Shown: one piece after another, positions 24,177 to 32,316 of the stretch
How the letters are laid out: each line of letters begins with the position of its first letter
Numbering within the stretch: the stretch's first letter is position 1
Source of the DNA: an uncultured Bacteroidales bacterium
Lineage (GTDB): Bacteria; Bacteroidota; Bacteroidia; Bacteroidales; Paludibacteraceae
Direction of reading: 5' to 3'
NCBI GenBank assembly: GCA_902774075.1
Contig: CACYGT010000007.1
Location: forward strand, 1 to 37,666
DNA length: 37,666 nt
Notes under the pieces: generated by a model
Database searches by the model: none
Told to the model about the DNA's origin: nothing
The model's input: the letters and a program-made list of their open reading frames with translations, nothing else
Translations under genes and position numbers: made by a program

Positions 24177-25622
24177 ATGAGAAATTTAGAACCTAAAGGT
24201 TTGTGGGAGAGTTTCTACAGCCTTACGCAGATCCCGCGTCCGAGCGGTAAACGCAAAGAGATCGCGGATTTCCTTGTTAACTACGGTAAGAGTCTGGGTC
24301 TTGAGACACTTCAGGACGAGATCGGCAACGTGTTGATCCGTAAGCCGGCGAGCGCAGGCTATGAGAACCATCCGGGTGTTATCCTTCAGGGCCACATGGA
24401 CATGGTGCCTCAGAAGAACGGCGACAAGGTGTTTGATTTTGAGAAAGATCCGATCGAGGCGTACGTAGAGGATAACGGCGAGTGGGTAACAGCTAACGGC
24501 ACGACGCTGGGCGCAGATAACGGTATCGGCGTAGCGACGGCCATGGCTATTTTGGCGGACAAGAACGTCGTTCACCCGCCGTTGGAAGCATTCTTTACGA
24601 TTGACGAAGAGACCGGCATGTACGGAGCGAATGACCTGAAGAGCGGTTGGCTCAAGGGTAAGTATCTGCTCAACCTCGACAGCGAGACGGAGGGCGAGTT
24701 GTACGTAGGCTGCGCCGGCGGTATTGACACGACCGCTACGTTTGACTACCAGCCGGTGGAGACCGAAGAGGGCGATATCGCGTTGAAGGTCGTGCTGAAG
24801 GGTTGCAAAGGCGGTCACTCGGGCTGCGATATCCATCTGCAACGCGCGAATGCCATCAAGTTGCTGTTCCGTTTCCTCAAGGATGCGGTGGCTAATTTCG
24901 AAGCTCGTCTGGCGTGTGTAGAAGGCGGATCGTTGCGCAACGCTATTCCGCGTGAGGCGTCGGCTGTCATCACGATCCCGGAGGAGAGTTACCAGGACCT
25001 GCAGGATCTCGTAGATCGCTATGAGGACCTCTGGCTCAAGGAGTTCGACGGCGTAGAGCCCGACCTGACTTTCAAGGCCGAAGAGGTAGAGTGCCCGAAG
25101 ACGGAGATGCCGGAGGATGTACAGGACTTCCTCATCCATGCCATCACGCTCTGCCCGCATGGTGTCTATCGCTTTATCACCGAGATGCCGGACATCGTGG
25201 AGACCTCTAACAACCTCGCGATGATCAAGACGGAAGAGGGTAAGGTGACGGCGTTCTGCTTGACGCGTTCGAACGTAGAGAGCCGCAAGGAAGAGTTGGC
25301 GTCGGTCATTCAGTCCGCTTTTGCGTTAGCAGGCGCAGATGTCGAGTTCTCGGGCGCTTACCCCGGCTGGCAGCCTAACTTCAAGAGCAACCTGCTGAAG
25401 GTAATGAAAGAGACGTACGAGAAAGAGTTCGGTAATAGTCCGCGTATAGTGACGATCCACGCCGGGCTCGAGTGCGGCATCATCGGCAGCAAGTACGCCG
25501 GCATGGAGATGATCTCCTTCGGTCCGACGATCGAGCACCCGCACAGCCCTGACGAGCGCGTCAATATCGCTACCGTGCAGAAGTTCTACCAATACGTGCT
25601 GGCAGCACTAAAGGCGTTGTAA
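24177..25622 (+). CDS. pepD: Aminoacyl-histidine dipeptidase (M20 family, PepD)
   Basis: A cytoplasmic dinuclear zinc dipeptidase that splits dipeptides such as carnosine and other Xaa-His substrates. The 481-residue length matches E. coli PepD (485). Visible elements are GHMDMVPQKN (His73, Asp75), NGTTLGADNGIGVA (the bridging Asp), FTIDEETGMYGA (the catalytic Glu and its partner), the GGHSGCDIH segment of the dimerisation domain, and GPTIEHPHSPDERVNI near the end with the last zinc ligand His. It follows ansA after a 53-nt gap filled by an 8-nt repeat, with no separate promoter seen. The stop codon is followed by a short 7-nt repeat and then by the terminator shared with the convergent ctp gene. 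Confidence 0.96.
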   Translation: MRNLEPKGLWESFYSLTQIPRPSGKRKEIADFLVNYGKSLGLETLQDEIGNVLIRKPASAGYENHPGVILQGHMDMVPQKNGDKVFDFEKDPIEAYVEDNGEWVTANGTTLGADNGIGVATAMAILADKNVVHPPLEAFFTIDEETGMYGANDLKSGWLKGKYLLNLDSETEGELYVGCAGGIDTTATFDYQPVETEEGDIALKVVLKGCKGGHSGCDIHLQRANAIKLLFRFLKDAVANFEARLACVEGGSLRNAIPREASAVITIPEESYQDLQDLVDRYEDLWLKEFDGVEPDLTFKAEEVECPKTEMPEDVQDFLIHAITLCPHGVYRFITEMPDIVETSNNLAMIKTEEGKVTAFCLTRSNVESRKEELASVIQSAFALAGADVEFSGAYPGWQPNFKSNLLKVMKETYEKEFGNSPRIVTIHAGLECGIIGSKYAGMEMISFGPTIEHPHSPDERVNIATVQKFYQYVLAALKAL

Positions 25623-25643
25623 GATTCAGGATTCAGAATTTAG
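25623..25643. repeat. Short 7-nt repeat after pepD
   Basis: Three units GATTCAG, GATTCAG, AATTTAG follow the pepD stop codon directly. It is a short member of the junction repeats and lies just before the terminator. Confidence 0.55.
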
Positions 25644-25646
25644 AAA

Positions 25647-25679
25647 AATAGAGGTTCTCATTTGCTGAGAACCTCTATT
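25647..25679. terminator. Bidirectional terminator between pepD and ctp
   Basis: A perfect 14-bp stem (AATAGAGGTTCTCA and its complement) with a 5-nt loop. In the - direction it is followed by TTTTTCTAAATTC, a good T tract; in the + direction the tail (GCTTTCTT) is weaker. The ctp stop codon (25658-25660) lies in the stem, so the last residues of the protease are part of the terminator. Confidence 0.88.
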
Positions 25680-27268
25680 GCTTTCTTGGTGATTTCATCG
25701 TCGCGCTCGAAGAGCGGGAAGAATCCTTCGTCTCCGAGGATGTTACGGACGATATATGCGTTGAGCAGTCGTAGCATCAACGGGCGCGATTTTTGGATCT
25801 GCTCCTCGTTAGGCTCCACGCCTTTTTCTTTGGCGAACGCCACGAACTCGGGCAGGATATTCTGCTTGAGCAGATGTTTCTCGAGTGCCTGCCATTCGGT
25901 GAAGCGGCTTAACTCCTTGCGGTGTTTGTCCGTGTACTGGTACGCGAACTGATAGGTGTAGGCGAGGTTGACGCAGCGGTTGTACCACGGCGTATTGAGC
26001 GTTGTGTCGCGACCTACAAACACGTCCGGCATGATACCTCCACCGCCGTGAACCTCACGCCCGCCTTTGGTACGATAAACCGTTGTGTCGCTGAAATGGA
26101 TCGAGTCGGCGGAGTAGAACTCACCATGCTCCCAGCGCTCCTCAAGGTCATTCATATAATCTTCCTGGTCGCCGAGGGTGTAAGGCTTCTGGATACAACG
26201 TCCGGATGGCGTGTAATAACGCGCTACGGTCAGACGTACGGCACTGCCATCATCAAATGACATCTGTTGCTGCACGAGACCCTTTCCGAAGGAGCGGCGA
26301 CCGACGATGGTAGCGCGGTCATTGTCCTGCATAGCGCCGGCGAAGATCTCGGAAGCCGACGCAGAAAAGTTATCGATGAGCACGACGAGGGGCGCATCTT
26401 TGAAACGTCCCGTACCGTTAGCTGTCGCTTCGTAACGCGGGTAGGAACGGCCTTCCGAATAGACGATGAGTTCGCCGCGTTGGAGGAACTCATTGGCCAT
26501 ACGGATCGCCTGCTCCATGTATCCGCCGCTGTTCTCTCGCAGATCCACGATGAAACGTGTCGCACCCTGCGCTTTGAGTTCCGCCAGAGCCGTGATGAAC
26601 TCGCGGTAGGTGGTTTCGCCGAATTTGTTTGCCCGCACGAAACCGATCTTGATACCGTTGCGCTCGATGATGAACTTGGCGTCGACGGAGGTGACGGGTA
26701 TATCGCCGCGGGTGATGGTGAAATAGAGCATCTCGGGCGAACCGGCACGTATCACGCCCAGTTTGACCTTTGTGCCTTTGGGGCCGCGGAGGGTCTTCAT
26801 GACCTTCTCGTTGTTCATCTTCTTGCCAACGAAGAGGCTGTCGTCGACCGTCACCAGTTTGTCACCCGCCAGCACGCCGACACCTTCGCTCGGACCGCCG
26901 GCAATGACGGATACGATACGCACCGTGTCTTGCTGAATGGAGAACTGCACACCGATGCCGGAGAAAGAGCCCGCGAGCTCGGAGTTGACCATCTCCAGAT
27001 CTTCTTTGGGGATATAGGCAGAGTGCGGGTCGAGTTTCTGCACGAGCTCGGTCATCACCTCGTCGGTCATACTGTCGACGTTGATCTCATCGACGTACGC
27101 CGACTGCATCAGATGCAGCAGTCGGTCCACTTTGGACTGCTCCAATTGGAGAGAACCGTTCTGGAAGACGATACGCTGTGCGTTCGCGTTCTGACTCAGC
27201 GCCGAGCCAATGACGATACCCAGCGCTACGGCTACTACGGTCAATGTAGGAAGAAGATACTTTTTCAT
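25658..27268 (-). CDS. ctp: C-terminal processing protease (S41 family, PDZ domain)
   Basis: A 536-residue periplasmic serine protease. The signal or anchor segment covers about residues 4-31. A PDZ domain (about 85-175) contains GIGVQFSIQQDTVRIVSVIAGG and a carboxylate-binding region. The S41 catalytic domain has the Ser/Lys pair at Ser304 (in NFSASASEIFAGAMQD) and Lys329 (in FGKG), with the usual 25-residue spacing. Such proteases cut membrane and periplasmic proteins from their C-termini and can process lipoproteins or peptidoglycan hydrolases. It is the last gene of the typA operon. Its ATG overlaps the deaminase stop by ATGA, and its 3' end forms the terminator. The substrate is unknown. 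Confidence 0.95.
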   Translation of the reverse strand: MKKYLLPTLTVVAVALGIVIGSALSQNANAQRIVFQNGSLQLEQSKVDRLLHLMQSAYVDEINVDSMTDEVMTELVQKLDPHSAYIPKEDLEMVNSELAGSFSGIGVQFSIQQDTVRIVSVIAGGPSEGVGVLAGDKLVTVDDSLFVGKKMNNEKVMKTLRGPKGTKVKLGVIRAGSPEMLYFTITRGDIPVTSVDAKFIIERNGIKIGFVRANKFGETTYREFITALAELKAQGATRFIVDLRENSGGYMEQAIRMANEFLQRGELIVYSEGRSYPRYEATANGTGRFKDAPLVVLIDNFSASASEIFAGAMQDNDRATIVGRRSFGKGLVQQQMSFDDGSAVRLTVARYYTPSGRCIQKPYTLGDQEDYMNDLEERWEHGEFYSADSIHFSDTTVYRTKGGREVHGGGGIMPDVFVGRDTTLNTPWYNRCVNLAYTYQFAYQYTDKHRKELSRFTEWQALEKHLLKQNILPEFVAFAKEKGVEPNEEQIQKSRPLMLRLLNAYIVRNILGDEGFFPLFERDDEITKKAIEVLSK

Positions 27269-27693
27269 TGTGCTTTCTGATCGTCTAAGAATTCAACCTC
27301 GATGCCTGCGCGTTTGAGCAGTTCGACGCCGTCCATGAGGCGGTATTCCTCGCCATACACGACACGCTTGATGCCGGACTGTATGATAAGTTTGGAGCAC
27401 TCCAGACAGGGACTAGCGGTGACGTAGAGTGTGGCGCCGTCAGAGCTGTTGTTGGAGCGTGCTACCTTCGTCAGGGCGTTGGCCTCGGCGTGCAGCACGT
27501 AAGGCTTGGAGACATTGTTCTCGTCCTCGCAGATGTTCTCAAAACCCGAAGGAGTACCGTTATAACCGTCGGAGATGATCATCTGGTCCTTTACGAGCAG
27601 CGCACCTACTTTTCGGCGCACGCAGTAACTGTTCTCCGACCACGTACGCGCCATGCGCATATAGAGGTAGTCGCGTTTCTGTTGTTTATCCAT
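27265..27693 (-). CDS. Deoxycytidylate (dCMP) deaminase, ComEB-like
   Basis: Probably deaminates dCMP to dUMP, feeding thymidylate synthesis in the cytoplasm. The 142-residue length is usual. The zinc and catalytic motif is complete: HAE (His68, Glu70) and PCLEC (Cys96, Cys99). The segment GYNGTPSGFENICE matches the substrate loop of the dCMP deaminase family and not that of cytosine, guanine or tRNA adenosine deaminases. The gene lies 14 nt after mpl in an 8-nt repeat, and its TGA overlaps the ctp start. ComEB is the name used for close relatives in Bacillus; no competence role is implied. Confidence 0.92.
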   Translation of the reverse strand: MDKQQKRDYLYMRMARTWSENSYCVRRKVGALLVKDQMIISDGYNGTPSGFENICEDENNVSKPYVLHAEANALTKVARSNNSSDGATLYVTASPCLECSKLIIQSGIKRVVYGEEYRLMDGVELLKRAGIEVEFLDDQKAQ

Positions 27694-27728
27694 AACAATT
27701 TAACAGCTTAACGATTTAACAATTTAAC
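27694..27728. repeat. 8-nt period tract at the mpl-deaminase junction
   Basis: Units AACAATTT, AACAGCTT, AACGATTT, AACAATTT, AAC on the + strand. It contains the mpl stop codon (27708-27710), encodes the last residues KLLNR of Mpl, and fills the whole 14-nt gap to the deaminase start. Confidence 0.75.
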
Positions 27729-29042
27729 GCAAAAATCCTTCACGTTAATGCCGTCGAACGTGCCCGAACTCATCATCAAGAGGGCTGTGTTCTCGTAGTT
27801 CAGGCTCTTTAGACGCTCCTGCAGCGCTTCGCTCTCCGTGAACACCTCTACGTTGCTTGTGCCGAACGCGTCACGCACTTCCTCTTTGGTGATCGGCGTG
27901 AGCCGTTTGTGCTCGATGACCTTCGGGTTGAAATAGACGTAAGCGATATCGGCTTCCTTCATGCAATCTTTGTACTGCGGCAGAAAATCGGCCATCAGGC
28001 TCGAGAATGTATGCAGCTCCATGCACGCAATGAGTTTCTTCTCGGGATAGCGTTCGCGCACGGCGTTGATGGTCGCTTTGAGTTTGGATGGGCTGTGCGC
28101 GAAGTCCTTGTAAGCTACCGAACTCTCCGTCTCGCAGATCTTCTCCAATCTGTTGCTCGCACCCGTGAACGTACTGATCTCGCGATAGAAATCATCGGGA
28201 CTTACACCTATGCAATGACAAGCCAACATCGCGGCCTGCATGTTCTGCATGTTATGCCGTCCGAAGACCTGCATCGGCACATCGCCCTCATACGCATCGT
28301 ACGGAATAATTTTGAATTTTGAATTTTGAATTTTGAATTCTTCTGCTATCTGCCGCAGGTTCTCGTCGCCCTTGAAATAGATGAACGAACCGATGGTCTC
28401 GATGCTGTCGACGAACTTACGGAAGGTCTCCACGTACTCCGGGAAGGTCGGGAACACGTTGATATGGTCCCATGCGATACCGGTGAGGATAGCTATATGC
28501 GGGTGGTACCAGAGGAATTTCGATCGCAGATCGAGTGGGGAAGTTAGGTACTCATCGCCCTCGAAGACGGCGTATTTGGCCGTGTCGCTGAGGCGTACCA
28601 TGCGCTCAAAGCCCTCTATCTGAGCACCAACCATATAATCGGCTTCGATACCGAGGCGGTTGAGTACGTAGAGGATCATGGAGGTGGTCGTGGTCTTACC
28701 GTGACTGCCGCCTACCACGATGCGGATCTTGTCCTTCGTCTGCTCGTAGAGGTACTCGGGGAAGGAGTAGATCTTCAGCCCTAACTCGCGGGCTTTGACC
28801 AACTCCGGGTTGTCCTCACGGGCATGCATGCCGAGGATGATCGCGTCGATATCCTTCGTGATACGCTCGGGATGCCAACCCATCTCGTCGGGCAGCAGAC
28901 CTGCTTCACGGAGGTGCGTCAGTGCCGGGTCGAAGATCTCGTCGTCCGACCCCGTCACGCGGTACCCCGCCTTGGAGGCTACGGCGAGTGCCAAGTTATG
29001 CATCGCCGCCCCACCAATAGCTATGAAATGGATGTGAATCAT
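27708..29042 (-). CDS. mpl: UDP-N-acetylmuramate:L-Ala-gamma-D-Glu-meso-DAP ligase
   Basis: Recycles the peptidoglycan tripeptide by joining it to UDP-N-acetylmuramate, using ATP, in the cytoplasm. The 444-residue product has a Mur ligase layout: an N-terminal UDP-binding fold (IHFIAIGGAAMHNLALA, then GSDDEIFDP), the ATP loop GGSHGKTTTT (111-120), the central domain with EGDEY and a C-terminal domain. The opening motif HFIAIGGAAMHNLA and the SHGKTTTT loop distinguish Mpl from MurC. Residues 236-245 (FKIQNSKFKI) are encoded by a 7-nt repeat in a loop before the IIPYDAYEGDVPMQVFGRHNMQN segment, and seem to be an addition. The start overlaps the tig stop (ATGA). Its neighbours in the operon are tig upstream and the deaminase gene downstream. 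Confidence 0.93.
   Translation of the reverse strand: MIHIHFIAIGGAAMHNLALAVASKAGYRVTGSDDEIFDPALTHLREAGLLPDEMGWHPERITKDIDAIILGMHAREDNPELVKARELGLKIYSFPEYLYEQTKDKIRIVVGGSHGKTTTTSMILYVLNRLGIEADYMVGAQIEGFERMVRLSDTAKYAVFEGDEYLTSPLDLRSKFLWYHPHIAILTGIAWDHINVFPTFPEYVETFRKFVDSIETIGSFIYFKGDENLRQIAEEFKIQNSKFKIIPYDAYEGDVPMQVFGRHNMQNMQAAMLACHCIGVSPDDFYREISTFTGASNRLEKICETESSVAYKDFAHSPSKLKATINAVRERYPEKKLIACMELHTFSSLMADFLPQYKDCMKEADIAYVYFNPKVIEHKRLTPITKEEVRDAFGTSNVEVFTESEALQERLKSLNYENTALLMMSSGTFDGINVKDFCVKLLNR
28307..28340. repeat. 7-nt period tract in frame within mpl
   Basis: The + strand reads TAATTTT, then GAATTTT three times, then GAATTC. On the coding strand the 7-nt unit is read through all three frames, so three units give a 7-residue repeat (FKIQNSK). 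Residues 236-245 of Mpl result. Local base composition is far more A+T-rich than the gene. Confidence 0.85.
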
Positions 29043-30124
29043 TTAAACAGATTGTCGAATTCCTCCTGGCTCACCTTCTTGGTCTCTACCTTGACGATCG
29101 CCTTCACTGCCTCGAAGAGTTTGTCCTCTACCAGACGCTCTACGATGCCGCGCAGCTGGTTCTCGTTCTTGAGCATCTCCTGCGCGTAGTTAGCGAGCAT
29201 CTCGTCCTCGACGTTCATCAGACCGTACTGCATGAACTGCATCTTGGCGATACGCTTTGCGTACTCCTCAACCTCTTCTTTCTGCACGTCGATCTTGTAC
29301 TCTTTCATGAGCTGGTCTTTGGCCAGGTGCCATTTGAGTTCGTCGAGCATCTTGTCGAAGTCTTTGTCGAGCTCCTCTTGGGTCATCTTTTCGTTCGTAG
29401 CAAGTACCCAACGTTTGAGGAAGTCAACCGGGAACTCCACTTTCTCCATCTTCTTCATGATGGCAGCTTTGACGTCGATACCGAAGCGATACTTGCTCTC
29501 CTCTGCCAAACTGCGCTCGATGTCCTCTTTGATACGGGCACGGAAACCTGCCTCATCTTTCGGAGCGTCTGCGCCGTAAACCTTGGCGAACAACTCAGCA
29601 TCTACTGCGCAGGGTTTTACCTCTGCCTTGGTGCCCTTCTCCTTATCCTCCGGGGTGTACTCGCCGAAACGGTTGGTGTAGGCCTCAACTTGCTTGTCGA
29701 TCATCTCTTCCGTAGCCTCGATGATGTACTCAGGCACTTTGTTCTTGCCGTTCAGTTTGGCGTCAAACTCCGGTGCGATAGCGATGTCGAAGGCGAAGGT
29801 AAAGGTGTCCTCGTGGTCGAGGTCGATGTTCTTCGTCAACTCGTCGTTAGGCAGCGGATCACCAAGGATCTGCAGTTTGTTCTCCTCGATGTGCTTGTTG
29901 AGGTTCTCGCCTACGAGCTTGTTCAGCACGTCAGCCAGAATACCCTTACCGTACATCTTCTTTACCAAGCCTGCGGGCACCATACCTGGACGGAAACCGG
30001 GCATCTGTGCTTTCTGGCGCACTTGCTTCAGTTGCTTTGCAACTTCCTCCTGATAGTCAGCCGGCTCCAAGGTAATGGAGATCACAGCCATCAGGTCTTT
30101 TACTTCACTTTGTTCGATTTTCAT
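29039..30124 (-). CDS. tig: Trigger factor, apparently without a PPIase domain
   Basis: Ribosome-bound chaperone for emerging polypeptides. The N-terminal ribosome-binding domain has the signature MPGFRPGMVPAGLVKKMYGK (GFRPG at 43-47). The C-terminal helical domain (about 170-361) has EEFRARIKEDIERSL-like and VEFPVDFLKRWV segments (actual start AGFRARIKED). At 361 residues it is about 70-90 shorter than usual (432 in E. coli, about 450 in Bacteroides). The FKBP-type PPIase domain, normally about 150-245, is replaced by roughly 20 charged residues (GEYTPEDKEKGTKAEVK). The reading frame and its neighbours look intact, so this seems to be a true domain loss and not a sequencing error. It lies 5 nt after typA and overlaps mpl by ATGA. 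Confidence 0.93.
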   Translation of the reverse strand: MKIEQSEVKDLMAVISITLEPADYQEEVAKQLKQVRQKAQMPGFRPGMVPAGLVKKMYGKGILADVLNKLVGENLNKHIEENKLQILGDPLPNDELTKNIDLDHEDTFTFAFDIAIAPEFDAKLNGKNKVPEYIIEATEEMIDKQVEAYTNRFGEYTPEDKEKGTKAEVKPCAVDAELFAKVYGADAPKDEAGFRARIKEDIERSLAEESKYRFGIDVKAAIMKKMEKVEFPVDFLKRWVLATNEKMTQEELDKDFDKMLDELKWHLAKDQLMKEYKIDVQKEEVEEYAKRIAKMQFMQYGLMNVEDEMLANYAQEMLKNENQLRGIVERLVEDKLFEAVKAIVKVETKKVSQEEFDNLFK

Positions 30125-30129
30125 ACTTG

Positions 30130-31929
30130 TTATATTTTATTTGCTCTTTTTCTTTCCAATTCGTCGAGAATGATCTTACGGATACGCATCGCGTGCGGCG
30201 TAACCTCTACGTATTCATCCTCCTTGATATACTCCAGCGCTTCCTCGAGGCTCATGCGTACGGGCGGCGGAAGTACCGCTTTGTCGTCTGCGGATTTCGA
30301 ACGCATGTTCGTCAGCTTCTTGGATTTCGTGACGTTGATCACGATATCGCCTTCCTTCGCGTTCTCGCCCACTACCTGTCCGGCATAGACCTCTTCCTGC
30401 GGGTCGATGAAGAAACGTCCGCGGTCTTGGAGCTTGTCCAGCGCATAAGCATACGCCGTACCCGCCTCCATGGCTATCAAACTGCCGTTCGTACGCTTCA
30501 CGATCTCGCCTTTCCACGGCTGGTACTCGAGGAAACGGTGCGCCATGATGGCCTCGCCGGCGCTGACGTTCATCACATAGGTACGCATACCCATGATACC
30601 GCGGCTCGGGATCGTGAACTCGAGGTGTACGCGGTCGTTGACCATCTCCATCTTCGTCATCTCGCCCTTGTGCGTCGAGACGAACTCGATGATCTTACCG
30701 CTGCACTCCTCTGGGGTGTTCACCGTCAGACTCTCCACCGGTTCGCACTTGACGCCGTCGATCTCTTTGATGATGACCTGCGGCTGTCCTACCTGCAGCT
30801 CGTAGCCTTCGCGACGCATGGTCTCGATGAGTACACTCAGGTGCAGTACACCGCGGCCATAGACGCGCCATGACGATTCTTCCGCACCCTTCTCGACACG
30901 CAGCGCCAGGTTCTTCTCCAGCTCTTTGTTGAGACGGTCTTGGATATGACGGCTCGTCACGAACTTACCGTCCTGTCCGAAGAACGGGCTGTCGTTGATG
31001 CAGAAGGTCATGGACATCGTCGGCTCGTCGATAGCGATAGGCTTGAGCGGTTCGGGGTTCTCTGCGTCGCAGATGGTGTCGCCGATCTCAAAGCCGTCGA
31101 TACCGATGAGCGCACAGATGTCGCCGTTCTTTACCACGTCGGTCTTCACATGCCCCATGCCCGAGAACGTATGCAGCTCTTTGATCTTGGTCTTGACCAT
31201 CGTGCCGTCTTTCTTGGCTAATGTCACGGTCTGTCCGTCGCGCAGCTCGCCGCGGTGTACGCGACCGATAGCGATACGGCCTACGTAACTGTTGTAGTCC
31301 AGACTCGTGATGAGCATCTGCGGTGTACCGGGGTTCTCCACCGGCGCAGGGATATACTCGATGATGGCGTCCATCAGGTCCGTCAGATCCGTCGTCGGCT
31401 TCTTCCAGTCCGTGGACATCCAACCCTGCTTGGCGGAGCCGTACAGCGTCTGGAAATCCAACTGGTCATCGGTCGCGTTGAGGTTACACATCAGGTCGAA
31501 TACCTCTTCCTGTACCTCGTCCGGACGGCAGTTGAGCTTGTCCACTTTGTTAATCACTACGATAGGCTTCAGACCTATCTCGAGTGCTTTCTGCAGCACG
31601 AAGCGTGTCTGCGGCATCGCGCCCTCGAAGGCATCGACGAGCAGCAACACGCCGTCGGCCATGTTCAGCACACGCTCTACCTCGCCGCCGAAGTCCGCGT
31701 GCCCCGGAGTGTCGATGATGTTGATCTTCGTGCCCTTGTAGTCGATGGACACGTTCTTCGCCAGGATGGTGATACCACGCTCACGCTCCAGGTCGTTGTT
31801 GTCCAGGATCAACTCGCCTTTGTTCTCGTTCTCGCGGAACAGGTGCGCCGTGTACAGCATCTTATCGACCAGTGTCGTTTTGCCGTGGTCCACGTGCGCA
31901 ATGATTGCTATGTTTCGAATGTTTTGCAT
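30130..31929 (-). CDS. typA: Translational GTPase TypA/BipA
   Basis: A 599-residue GTPase of the translation-factor family that binds the ribosome and assists 50S assembly and growth under stress, especially cold. GTP-binding motifs are complete: G1 AHVDHGKTT (11-19), G2 in RERGITI, G3 [12 protein letters not shown] and G4 NKVD. The switch segment reads [20 protein letters not shown], which is the TypA form. The rest follows the family order: domain II, an EF-G-like domain III, domain V ([21 protein letters not shown] region) and the C-terminal TypA domain. It is the first gene of a five-gene operon (typA, tig, mpl, deaminase, ctp) behind the promoter at 31986-32016. Confidence 0.97.
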   Translation of the reverse strand: MQNIRNIAIIAHVDHGKTTLVDKMLYTAHLFRENENKGELILDNNDLERERGITILAKNVSIDYKGTKINIIDTPGHADFGGEVERVLNMADGVLLLVDAFEGAMPQTRFVLQKALEIGLKPIVVINKVDKLNCRPDEVQEEVFDLMCNLNATDDQLDFQTLYGSAKQGWMSTDWKKPTTDLTDLMDAIIEYIPAPVENPGTPQMLITSLDYNSYVGRIAIGRVHRGELRDGQTVTLAKKDGTMVKTKIKELHTFSGMGHVKTDVVKNGDICALIGIDGFEIGDTICDAENPEPLKPIAIDEPTMSMTFCINDSPFFGQDGKFVTSRHIQDRLNKELEKNLALRVEKGAEESSWRVYGRGVLHLSVLIETMRREGYELQVGQPQVIIKEIDGVKCEPVESLTVNTPEECSGKIIEFVSTHKGEMTKMEMVNDRVHLEFTIPSRGIMGMRTYVMNVSAGEAIMAHRFLEYQPWKGEIVKRTNGSLIAMEAGTAYAYALDKLQDRGRFFIDPQEEVYAGQVVGENAKEGDIVINVTKSKKLTNMRSKSADDKAVLPPPVRMSLEEALEYIKEDEYVEVTPHAMRIRKIILDELERKRANKI

Positions 31930-31985
31930 ATACCTTTATTTGTTTCATATGTACGCATAGGCGCACACTAATGCAATTTAGCCCG

Positions 31986-32016
31986 CAAAAGTACAACTTT
32001 TTTTTGAATTACGCAA
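31986..32016 (-). promoter_or_regulatory. Promoter of the typA operon
   Basis: On the - strand TTG (32014-32016), a 20-nt spacer and TACTTTTG (31986-31993). The expected start is near 31979, giving a leader of about 50 nt. The spacer (GTAATTCAAAAAAAA) is almost the same as that of the promoter at 19724-19754. Confidence 0.8.
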
Positions 32017-32164
32017 GAATTTACCCCTAAAATCGTCAAAATTTATTTTTTTTGTCAACTAAACCTTACGGTATTGATACAGAGTTTTTAGCACCTTTTT
32101 ATAGCTGTTCTCACTTTAAAAATCGCATGATTTAATTGTGCGAATGTGGTAATAAATGTTGTGT

Positions 32165-32197
32165 TTTGTCGATTGGTCGGTTTTTTGCCTAATTTTG
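32165..32197 (+). promoter_or_regulatory. Upstream tandem promoter of the fibronectin-type surface protein
   Basis: TTTG (32165-32168), a 21-nt spacer and TAATTTTG (32190-32197). It is 43 nt upstream of a second promoter of the same form. Confidence 0.7.
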
Positions 32198-32207
32198 CGC
32201 CAATAAA

Positions 32208-32239
32208 TTTGGTGGTCTCGTTTTTTTTGTGTACCTTTG
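32208..32239 (+). promoter_or_regulatory. Downstream tandem promoter of the fibronectin-type surface protein
   Basis: TTTG (32208-32211), a 20-nt spacer and TACCTTTG (32232-32239). The start would be near 32246, leaving a very A+T-rich leader of about 70 nt. Confidence 0.82.
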
Positions 32240-32281
32240 CGCGCTTTTTGATTTTGTAAATTGTAATATAAATACAATATC

Positions 32282-32300
32282 TTAATTATTAATTATTAAC
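32282..32300. repeat. 7-nt repeat in the surface-protein leader
   Basis: TTAATTA, TTAATTA, TTAAC lie 16 nt before the start codon. The A+T-rich composition may simply favour ribosome access, and chance is possible for such a simple unit. Confidence 0.45.
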
Positions 32301-32316
32301 AAAAAATCTTACAGAA

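Larger units (their letters stand above)
31930..32316. other. Divergent intergenic region of 387 nt
   Basis: A+T-rich region between typA (-) and the fibronectin-type surface protein (+). It contains one typA promoter, two tandem promoters for the surface protein and a short 7-nt repeat. The middle, about 32020-32160, has long T and A runs but no open frame, clear hairpin or known regulatory RNA that I can see. Confidence 0.6.

Noticed and set aside
26267..27280. A 337-codon + strand frame opposite the S41 protease
   Set aside because: Antisense to a clearly recognised protease; no independent support.
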